Shown: piece after piece, positions 42,527 to 48,781 of the stretch
Position numbering within the stretch: position 1 is the first letter of the stretch
Layout: the number at the start of each line of letters is the position of its first letter
DNA from: Akkermansia muciniphila
GTDB taxonomy: Bacteria; Verrucomicrobiota; Verrucomicrobiia; Verrucomicrobiales; Akkermansiaceae
Length of the DNA stretch: 48,781 bases
Reading direction: 5' to 3'
NCBI GenBank assembly: GCA_945883695.1
Contig: CAMCYK010000015.1
Location: 1-48,781, forward strand
Program-made: the position numbers and the translations under genes
The notes under the pieces: generated by a model
Databases searched by the model: none
What the model was told of the DNA's origin: nothing
Seen by the model: the letters and a program-made list of their open reading frames with translations, nothing else

Positions 42527-44854
42527 CTAGCGGCTGGCCTGGTCGGGGGCGGGGAGGCCCTGGAGGGCGGTGAGGGTGGTGATGTCGACGAAAAGCTGGC
42601 GGACGTGGTGGCCGGAGGCGGTGAAGGATGATTCGAGTTTCACGAGCGAATCGTGGCCGTAGACGACGGGATTCTGCTTGATCGCGTATTGGAGGAGCTG
42701 GCGGATGAAGCCGCGGCGCGCGCCGGCCGACTGGACGGCGTGGCTCGCGAGGTCGCGCGGGCCGCGGAGCCGGACCAGTTCGCCTTCGAGGGAGTTGTAG
42801 TCGGCCTCCGGGTTGATCGGTTTGTCATCCTCGGTGGTGCGGAAGCGGCCGACGGTGTCGAAGTTTTCCAGCGAGAAGCCGAGCGGGTTGATGGTCTCGT
42901 GGCAGGTCATGCAGGTCGCGTCGCGGGTCATTTCGGCGACCTTCTCGCGCATCGTCATCTTCGGATCGAACTTGTGGTTTTCGAAGGCGATCGCCTGTGG
43001 CGGCGGCTTGAGGATACCGCCGAGGACGTTGCGGGTGATGAACACGCCGCGGTGGATCGGCGAGGTGCTGTCGGGGTGGGCGAGGCGGGCGAGCAGGTAG
43101 GGATGGGTGAGCACGCCGGCGCGCTGGGCGGGGTCGAACTTCACCGGCTGGAAGCCGCCGCCTTCGGGGACGGGGACGCCGTAGAATTGGGCGAGGCGGT
43201 CGTTGAAGAGCAGGTAGTCGGCTTCCAAGAGCTGCCGGTAATCGGATTTCTCGCTCCACACGACCTGCTCGACGAAGCGCTCCAGCGAGCGGCGGAGGTC
43301 GGCGACGACGGCGGCGTCGAAACCGGGGAAGCGGGCGGCGTCCTTGCGCAGCAGGTCGCTTTCGGCATCGAGCTTCAGCCAGAGTTGGAAGAATTCGTTG
43401 AGCTTCGCCTTGGCCCGCGGGTTGGCGACCAGCCGCAGGGCCTGGGCTTTCACCTGCTCCGGAGTGCGGAGCTGGCCGGCCTTCGCGGCGTCCAACAGGG
43501 GCGGGTCGGGCAGCGAATCCCAAGCGCCGAGGGCGAGCCGGGCGGCCACGGTGAAGTCGTCCTTCTCCTTGCCGAGTTCGGGGTAGAGGAAGCGCGGCGA
43601 CTTGACGATGAGGATGACGGCGCGCTTCACCGCCTGCTCCGGCGGGGTGCCGTCGGCGAAGGGGCGCTCGACGTAAAGCTGGCGCTGCTCGTCACTGAGG
43701 GGGCGGCGGAAGGCGCGCTCGGCGAAGGTGGCGATGAAGCCCTTCAGCTTGTTCACGCGGTCGGGATCGTCGTCCTTCACGCCGCTGAGGTCGGGCAGGA
43801 GTCCGACGACCTGATTGGCGACCTCGATCGCCGCGGTGGTGGTGGCCTCGTGCCAGTCCTTGGAAATCCCGGTGCCGCGCTCGTAGCCCTCGCTGGCATC
43901 GTCGGCGGGAAAGGCGGTGGCGACGACGGCGACCTGGGCGGCCCAAGCGGGGGAGAGATACGGCGCGGCGAGGATTTCCCACTCGCCGTGGGGCGGTTTC
44001 CACTCGAGCCGGACCGAGCCGAGCTTCTCCTTGAACTTGAAGTAATCGAGCCGGAAGGGGTAGGCGCGGCCGCCGAGCAGGAAGACCCGCGCCTTGGCCT
44101 CGCGGACCTCCGCGCCGGAGCTGACCCAATCGTCGATCAGCGCGACCTGGCGTTTGGCGCCGCTGTCGTCGCGCTGGTTGCCGTCGCCGCCCTGCGCCTG
44201 GCCGTTGAGGTAGAGGCGGACGCCGTTCGGGGTGACGGTCTTGAATTCGTACCAGCCGGTGGCGGGCGCGACCAGCGAGCCGTCCCAGGCGATCGAGAAC
44301 TGGTCGGTCTTCATGCCCTCGGCGGGCGGGCCCTCGCCGAAGTCGAAGGCCAGCACGCGGTCCTCGCGTTCGAGCGCCTTGCGGGACTTCTTGTTCATCC
44401 CGTCGGAGTCGAAGTATTCGGCCTTCAGGCCCTTGCCCTCGCCGGGCGGGGTGAACTTGCCGAAGCTGCCAATCAGGTCGGCCACCGACTCGCGGAACTG
44501 GCGGTTGGTCAGGCGGGCGAAGGCGGGCTTCGGCGTGGGCGTGGTTTTCGCGCGGGCTTCGGCGGAATAGAACGCGCCGTAGATGTATTCGGCGACGCGC
44601 TGGGATTCCTCGGCGTTGAGCAGGTCCGGATCGTCCTCCGGCATCTTGCGGTCGATGTAGCGGGACAGTGACGGCAGCGCGCGCTCGCCGTGGAGCGGCT
44701 CGTCGACCTCGTCCGGATCGCCTTCGCCGTTCTTGCCGTGGCAGGAGGCGCAGTGCTGCGCGTAAATCGCCTCACCGCTGGCCGGCGCGTCCTGGGCGGG
44801 CAGAATGCCCGTCAGGCCGAGGCCGAGGAAGAAGTGGATGGGAAAGCGCGGCAT
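42527..44854 (-). CDS. DUF1592/DUF1588/DUF1585 protein with CxxCH and PA14 domain
   Basis: A 775-residue exported protein. Signal peptide at about 1-20, then a heme-binding-type motif CASCHG (C35, C38, H39; planctomycete-type cytochrome c), followed by DUF1587-like sequence, an inserted PA14-like carbohydrate-binding domain (GEGKGLKAEYFDSDGMNKKS, SIAWDGSLVAPATGWYEFKT, FLLGGRAYPFRLDYFKF), then DUF1595/1592 (ADGTPPEQAVKRAVILIVKS, LNEFFQLWLKLD), DUF1588 (ITRNVLGGILKPPP, then CMTCHETINPLGFSLENFDT with a second CxxCH) and DUF1585 near the end. The family is thought to oxidise or bind polysaccharides in the periplasm. It precedes the DUF1552 gene, separated by an inverted heptamer array, which may form an RNA hairpin between the two reading frames. 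Confidence 0.93.
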   Translation of the reverse strand: MPRFPIHFFLGLGLTGILPAQDAPASGEAIYAQHCASCHGKNGEGDPDEVDEPLHGERALPSLSRYIDRKMPEDDPDLLNAEESQRVAEYIYGAFYSAEARAKTTPTPKPAFARLTNRQFRESVADLIGSFGKFTPPGEGKGLKAEYFDSDGMNKKSRKALEREDRVLAFDFGEGPPAEGMKTDQFSIAWDGSLVAPATGWYEFKTVTPNGVRLYLNGQAQGGDGNQRDDSGAKRQVALIDDWVSSGAEVREAKARVFLLGGRAYPFRLDYFKFKEKLGSVRLEWKPPHGEWEILAAPYLSPAWAAQVAVVATAFPADDASEGYERGTGISKDWHEATTTAAIEVANQVVGLLPDLSGVKDDDPDRVNKLKGFIATFAERAFRRPLSDEQRQLYVERPFADGTPPEQAVKRAVILIVKSPRFLYPELGKEKDDFTVAARLALGAWDSLPDPPLLDAAKAGQLRTPEQVKAQALRLVANPRAKAKLNEFFQLWLKLDAESDLLRKDAARFPGFDAAVVADLRRSLERFVEQVVWSEKSDYRQLLEADYLLFNDRLAQFYGVPVPEGGGFQPVKFDPAQRAGVLTHPYLLARLAHPDSTSPIHRGVFITRNVLGGILKPPPQAIAFENHKFDPKMTMREKVAEMTRDATCMTCHETINPLGFSLENFDTVGRFRTTEDDKPINPEADYNSLEGELVRLRGPRDLASHAVQSAGARRGFIRQLLQYAIKQNPVVYGHDSLVKLESSFTASGHHVRQLFVDITTLTALQGLPAPDQASR

Positions 44855-45040
44855 GGTCGATGGCGGATACGTTCCGGAACCCTTGATGTTTCGGGGAAAA
44901 TGCCCGTGGAAGGATGGCACGGCCCGGGAATTCCGCAGCCGGGATTTTTCGGCTGTCCGGCAGGTCCTTCCCGCCCGTTCATCGACCGCCACGAGGGGCT
45001 CATCTTCCGTGATCCCGGCCGGCATTGAACGAACAAGCCC
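44855..45040. other. upstream region of the DUF1592 operon
   Basis: No convincing gene. The spacer between the DUF1592 gene start and the family I repeat should contain the operon promoter; no pair of hexamers stands out. Confidence 0.4.
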
Positions 45041-45140
45041 CGCTGGAACCCCGTCCGGGGTTCATCCATGCCCAATCCTTTCCCGGGGGTGTTCGCTGCG
45101 CTCGACCCCCGGCTACTGGCTTGATCCCCTCCGGGGATTC
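45041..45140 (+). repeat. family I structured repeat, third copy
   Basis: GGAACCCC/GGGGTTC hairpin, GGGGGT/ACCCCC hairpin and ATCCCC/GGGGAT hairpin, in the same order as at 40774-40872. Against that copy the stems have matched changes (GGTGGT/ACCACC becomes GGGGGT/ACCCCC) and a one-pair longer last stem. Confidence 0.85.
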
Positions 45141-45170
45141 AGGCACCTGGGTCCGATCTTTATAGGCATT

Positions 45171-45191
45171 GGGCTGAAGCCGGGACTACTT
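45171..45191 (-). repeat. family G half-element forming the stop codon of the phosphoesterase gene
   Basis: On the minus strand AAGTAGTCCCGGCTTCAGCC; the foot GTAG (45189-45186) supplies TAG, the stop codon of the metallophosphoesterase gene. Same family as the REPIN at 38559-38662. Confidence 0.85.
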
Positions 45192-47156
45192 GCCACTGGG
45201 TTCGGTGCGGGTGGGGTCGAGCGGCTTCAAAGCCACCGCCGCGCCGACCGGGGTGCCGTGGGCGTGGGAGCGGGAGCGGTCGGGCAACTGGCCGCCGACG
45301 AGGCGGTCGCCGTGGAAGAGCAGAACGGTGTTTTCCCCGGCTTCGAAGCGGCGGGCGGGGGTGAAGTCGGCGGTGTGGAGGGCACCCTTGCTGAGCCGGA
45401 CTTCGTCGATCCAGCCGGTGAAGGCGCGGCTCGGGCGGCCGTCGCGGTCGGGATCGGCGCCGAGGTAGAGCGGGAGTTGGTTGCGGGTCCGCAGGCCGGC
45501 GGCGGGGGTGGTACCGGCGGGCTTGCCATCGAGGTAAAGCGTCACCGCCTGGCCATCGAAGACGCCGGCGAGATGGGTCCAGGTGCCGGGCTTCAGGTGC
45601 GGCCCGGATTGCACGCTGGCGTAGCGGTCGCCGAGGTGGACGAGGAAGGTGACCTGGCTGCCGTTGGCGTGGAAGCCGAACTCCGAGCCTTCGGTCTTGG
45701 CGACGATCCCGGCGGTTTCTTGCAAGGCGTCCGGCATGACCCAGGTCTCCAGCGTGAAGGGACCGTCGGGCAGGTCGAAGTCGGCGGACTCGACTTTCAC
45801 GCCGGACGCGCGGTCGGTCACGTGGAGGGCGACCGGCGGGTCGGCGGCGACGAAGGCGTCCTCGGCCAGCGGGCCGAGGTCGAGCTGCATCGGCAATTTG
45901 CGCTCGGGCAAGGTGGTGCGCGCGCTTTCCTCGAGGTAGTCGGTATCCATCGAGAAGACCGGCACGCGGAAGTCGGCGTCGTAGATGCCGCCGTTGCGGG
46001 CGACGGCGAAGGTCATGGTCTGCTCGGTGCCGGGTTGGACGACGGCGTGCTGGTGGTCGGGCGTGATCGTCCAACCCTTGGCGCGGGCGACCGACAGGGT
46101 GATTTCGAGCGGCCGGGTGGAGGGGTTGGCAAGCTTCAGTTCGTAGGTGCCGGAGCCCTTGCCGGCGGGATCGAGCGCGAACGGTGCGGCCGGCCGCGGG
46201 GTCATGCTCTGGGCGAGGCCGAGGTCCTTGTGGCGGTCGGGCGTGAAGAGCTTGGGATCGATCGCGCTGCCGACCGGCAGGACGCCGACCTTGATGCCGT
46301 CGGGGCGGACGGTGACCACGTTGAAATGATGCAGGTAGCCGAGGCGCGGGTAGTCGCCGGGGAGGTGGCCGCCGGTGGCGGCGAGGGCGAAGTATTCGAT
46401 GCCGTCCTTCACGCCGTCGTAGCGCAGGCGGTGGATGTGGCCGGCGAAGCAGGCGCTGACGTTGCGGTTGGCGACGAGCAGCTGGTGGACCTTGTCCCAG
46501 TTGTTGCCGGGGTAGATGTCGGAGGCCCAGCGCGGGTGGTGCATGAAGACGAAGACGTGCTGGAGCGACTTCATTTCATCGAGCGACTTCTTCAGCCAGG
46601 CGAGCTGGGACTCGCTGAACTTCTGCTGGGCGGGATCGCTGAAGTTGCGCGGCTTGGCGGGGTTTTCCGGATCGCCCTCGTCGGAGAACAGCACGAGGAA
46701 GCCGCACTTCTTGTGCTCGAACCAGTACCACAGCGGCCCGAAGTGCTTTTCGTAGGCCTGCTCGTGTTCGAGCGGCGGGCGGCCCTCGCCGCGCCAGTAG
46801 ATGTCGTGATTGCCGGCGACCGGGAACCACGGCATGCGCAGGTTCTTCATGGTGCCGCGGTATTCGTTCATCTGGACCTGCCAGGGGTCGGGGGCGTTGT
46901 AGCCCTGGATCAGGTCGCCGACGGTCATCACGAGATCGGGGTCGAGCAGGTTGGTGTCGGTGACCGCCTGGGCCAGCACCTTGACGCCCTCCGGCGGGCC
47001 GCCGGTGCGGTCGCCGAAGATGATGAAGTGGAAGGCGTCCTCGCTCTTCGGCAGGGGGAGCAGGACGGGATTCGGGCGGTCGGTGCGGATTTCCGGCGGG
47101 TGGGCGGCGGCGATGCCCGGGGCGAGGACGGCGAGGAGGAAAAGAAGGCGGGTCAT
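45186..47156 (-). CDS. metallophosphoesterase fused to a LamG-type domain, exported
   Basis: A 656-residue periplasmic or secreted protein with a signal peptide (MTRLLFLLAVLAPGIAAAHP). A calcineurin-like phosphoesterase domain covers about 40-280: FHFIIFGDRTGG (D49, with Arg in place of the usual His in GDxH), VGDLIQG (D81), VAGNHDIYW (N116, H117, D118), FVFMHHPRWASD and FAGHIHRLRY. An intermediate beta region follows, then a LamG/concanavalin-A-like domain at about 480-640 (GPFTLETWVMPD, TWTHLAGVFDGQAVTLYLDG, FTGWIDEVRLSKGAL). The LamG part would bind sugars. Activity is on a phosphoester of unknown identity; the metal-site change should be checked. The TAG stop codon comes from a repeat foot. 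Confidence 0.9.
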   Translation of the reverse strand: MTRLLFLLAVLAPGIAAAHPPEIRTDRPNPVLLPLPKSEDAFHFIIFGDRTGGPPEGVKVLAQAVTDTNLLDPDLVMTVGDLIQGYNAPDPWQVQMNEYRGTMKNLRMPWFPVAGNHDIYWRGEGRPPLEHEQAYEKHFGPLWYWFEHKKCGFLVLFSDEGDPENPAKPRNFSDPAQQKFSESQLAWLKKSLDEMKSLQHVFVFMHHPRWASDIYPGNNWDKVHQLLVANRNVSACFAGHIHRLRYDGVKDGIEYFALAATGGHLPGDYPRLGYLHHFNVVTVRPDGIKVGVLPVGSAIDPKLFTPDRHKDLGLAQSMTPRPAAPFALDPAGKGSGTYELKLANPSTRPLEITLSVARAKGWTITPDHQHAVVQPGTEQTMTFAVARNGGIYDADFRVPVFSMDTDYLEESARTTLPERKLPMQLDLGPLAEDAFVAADPPVALHVTDRASGVKVESADFDLPDGPFTLETWVMPDALQETAGIVAKTEGSEFGFHANGSQVTFLVHLGDRYASVQSGPHLKPGTWTHLAGVFDGQAVTLYLDGKPAGTTPAAGLRTRNQLPLYLGADPDRDGRPSRAFTGWIDEVRLSKGALHTADFTPARRFEAGENTVLLFHGDRLVGGQLPDRSRSHAHGTPVGAAVALKPLDPTRTEPSGK

Positions 47157-47272
47157 GGTGGCGGAGAGGAGGCTACGGGACGGGCCGGGAGTTTTCATCG
47201 GCGATGGCGTGTCGCTTTTGGAACAGTGGGCTGGGCGCGGGGTGCCTGCCGCCTGCCTGTTTGGCGGGCCCG

Positions 47273-47307
47273 GAACGGCTTGCGGCGAGACGCCGCGGCC
47301 ACGGTTA
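47273..47307 (-). repeat. palindromic element family C, supplies pqiB stop codon
   Basis: On the minus strand TAACCGTGGC, GCGGCGTCTCGCCGC and AAGCCGTTCC. The TAA (47307-47305) is the stop codon of the MCE gene. It is nearly identical to 4669-4703. Confidence 0.85.
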
Positions 47308-48781
47308 GCGCCGGGCGCGGGGTTTGGGATCGCCGGAGCCTTCGCGGCCGAAGAGCAGGGAGTTGGGCTTTTCCTCGATCGTGTCGGAAAGCACCTTGAA
47401 CGAGCGGAGGGCGGAGCGCAGCTCGTCGAGGGTGCGGCTGAGGTCGCCCTGGACGGCCCCGTCGGGGCCGAGGCTGGCGACGCTGCTGCGGACGTCCTTC
47501 AGGGTGGCGTCGAGCTGGGCGGTGATGTTCTGGGTGTTCTCGCTGGCGAGCAGTTTTTTGGCTTCGGCGAGCATCGCCTCGGCCTCTTCGAGGGTGCCGC
47601 GGACGTCCTTGACGGTCACGGTGATCTCGTCGGCGGCGTTGCCGAACTTGGTCAGGGTGCTTTCGAGCGGCAGCGCCTCGAGCTTGGCGAGGATGGCGTT
47701 CACCTTGTCCTGGAGCAGGGCGAGGCCGGAGGATTCGGTCGGGATGACATCGAAGTCGCCGAGGCGGCCGAGTTCGGCCGGGGCGGCGGTCGGGACGAAG
47801 TCGAGGTCGATGAAGAGCGCGCCGGTGAGCAGCGAGCCGGTGCTGAGTTTGGCCCGCAGGCCGCGGCGGACGGACTCGGCGAGGATCTGGCCCTCGTCCT
47901 TGATGTCTTCCACCGCGCTGCTGAGGGTTGCGGTGTCGATCTCGAGCAGGACCGGGACGCGGGAGTCGCCGACCGGGGAATGGTCGAAGCTGATCTCGAC
48001 GACCCGGCCGAGCGGGATCCCGCGGAATTCGACCGGGGCGCCGGGGGAAAGGCCGCGGACCGACTGGTCGAAGAAAACCAGGCAGCGGTGGTCGGGCGTG
48101 AAGACGGACCGTTCCGCGGCGTCCTGGTCGGGAAACAGCGTGAAAACCGCGCCGTCGACCGCCGGAATGCCCGCGCTGCCGCCTTTCGGGACCCAGAACG
48201 AGGCCCCTCCGGTGACCATCGCTTGGAACGACGGCGTGCTGAGCTTGAAGCCGTCCGCCCCGGCGGTGACATCGATGCCGCTGGTGTTCCAGAAGCAGGT
48301 GCCGGTGCGGACCAGCTCGGCGTGTTCCTCCTCGATGAAGACGTCGAAGCGGATCTTGCGCTGGCCGGGGTCGAGGGTGCGGCGTTCGACCCGGCCGACT
48401 TCGAAGCCGCGATAGTAGATCGGCGAACCGGCGGACAGCGAGCCGGCGTCCTCGGCCACCAGGGTGAGGCGCAGGCCGGGGACGTTGGAGCTGGTGACGG
48501 GCGGCTCCTCGAGGCCTTCGAAGTGGCTGGAGAGGCCGGATGATTCCTCGCCCGGTTCGAGTTCGATGTAGGAACCGGTGATCAGGGTGCCGAGGCCGGA
48601 GATGGCGGAAGTGGAGACGCGCGGCCGGACGACCCAGAAGCGGCTGTCGCGGCGCAGCAGGTGTTCGGATTTGGGATCGATGCGGACCGACGCCATCACC
48701 GAGCGGAGGTCGTCGGAGAGTTCGATGCTTTCGACGAAGCCGACGCGCACCGAGCGGCAGCGGCTGTCGGTGCGGCCGGCC
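47305..48781 (-). CDS. pqiB: PqiB-type MCE (MlaD) lipid-transport protein, 3' part
   Basis: The gene enters from the right edge without its start; 491 complete codons plus a stop are visible. Multiple MCE domains can be read: the tail of the first (RVGFVESIELSDDLRSVMAS, FWVVRPRVSTSAISGLGTLI, GSYIELEPGEESSGL), a second (GLRLTLVAEDAGSLSAGSPI, YYRGFEVGRVERRTLDPG) and a third (CLVFFDQSVRGLSPGAPVEF, RGIPLGRVVEISFD). A C-terminal helical/coiled-coil stretch follows (LDATLKDVRSSVASLGPDGA, LSRTLDELRSALRSFKVLSD). These proteins form a tunnel across the periplasm that moves phospholipids between membranes, with PqiA and PqiC; partner genes are outside the window. The stop codon lies within a repeat. 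Confidence 0.92.
   Translation of the reverse strand, partial: AGRTDSRCRSVRVGFVESIELSDDLRSVMASVRIDPKSEHLLRRDSRFWVVRPRVSTSAISGLGTLITGSYIELEPGEESSGLSSHFEGLEEPPVTSSNVPGLRLTLVAEDAGSLSAGSPIYYRGFEVGRVERRTLDPGQRKIRFDVFIEEEHAELVRTGTCFWNTSGIDVTAGADGFKLSTPSFQAMVTGGASFWVPKGGSAGIPAVDGAVFTLFPDQDAAERSVFTPDHRCLVFFDQSVRGLSPGAPVEFRGIPLGRVVEISFDHSPVGDSRVPVLLEIDTATLSSAVEDIKDEGQILAESVRRGLRAKLSTGSLLTGALFIDLDFVPTAAPAELGRLGDFDVIPTESSGLALLQDKVNAILAKLEALPLESTLTKFGNAADEITVTVKDVRGTLEEAEAMLAEAKKLLASENTQNITAQLDATLKDVRSSVASLGPDGAVQGDLSRTLDELRSALRSFKVLSDTIEEKPNSLLFGREGSGDPKPRARR

Noticed and set aside
44805..47399. An 860-codon plus-strand frame opposite the phosphoesterase and cytochrome-like genes
   Set aside because: Repetitive Val/Gly/Ala-rich shadow with no signals; the minus-strand genes have signal peptides and motifs.

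Overview
The window looks like chromosomal DNA of a high-GC member of the Verrucomicrobiota, most likely near Luteolibacter or Haloferula in the Verrucomicrobiales. This is inferred from gene content: a secreted sulfatase, a GH75-like chitosanase relative, a DUF1592/DUF1552 pair with CxxCH motifs, a SecA with an insertion ahead of Walker A, and many structured intergenic repeats. No marker such as 16S rRNA is present, so the genus is a guess. No tRNA, rRNA, CRISPR array or prophage was seen. Genes are dense; almost every gap of 40-350 bp is filled with hairpin repeats.

Layout. 1-4.7 kb: start of a MoeB/ThiF-type adenylyltransferase, a thioredoxin-like protein, a sodium:solute symporter, trpD and a small unknown gene. 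4.7-11 kb (minus strand): PolX, a membrane-anchored EEP-fold hydrolase, ybaB, dnaX and a secreted sulfatase. 11.5-17.6 kb (plus): free methionine sulfoxide reductase, GH75-like protein, a small membrane protein, secA and a two-helix membrane protein. 17.6-21.6 kb: GH95 N-domain-like protein, actP with its DUF485 partner, and a divergent histone-deacetylase-family gene ending against a truncated gene remnant.

21.9-38.5 kb is a glycan-decoration island. On the minus strand an operon runs FkbM methyltransferase > SGNH protein > MBOAT acyltransferase A > SGNH-like partner A > GT11 fucosyltransferase, with 4-bp stop/start overlaps. A second minus-strand operon runs partner C > MBOAT C > MBOAT B > partner B > HAD phosphatase. 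Two overlapping sulfotransferase genes diverge from it. The set would O-acylate, fucosylate, methylate and sulfate a surface or secreted polysaccharide; the backbone genes lie outside the window. Between the operons sit a DUF2891 gene and a TrhO-RluA fusion joining two tRNA/rRNA uridine-modifying modules.

38.7-48.8 kb: a secreted alpha/beta hydrolase, a membrane protein, a truncated REP-associated tyrosine transposase flanked by inverted repeats, two heptanucleotide tandem arrays around a DUF1552 gene, the DUF1592 cytochrome-like partner, a metallophosphoesterase-LamG protein and the 3' part of a PqiB-type MCE transporter.

The most notable signal is the repeats. Several families of palindromic elements, some with the GTAG/GGAG feet typical of REP sequences, sit so tightly at gene ends that they supply the stop codon of at least seven genes. 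Copies show paired substitutions that preserve their stems, so structure appears to be under selection or imposed by the mobilising enzyme.
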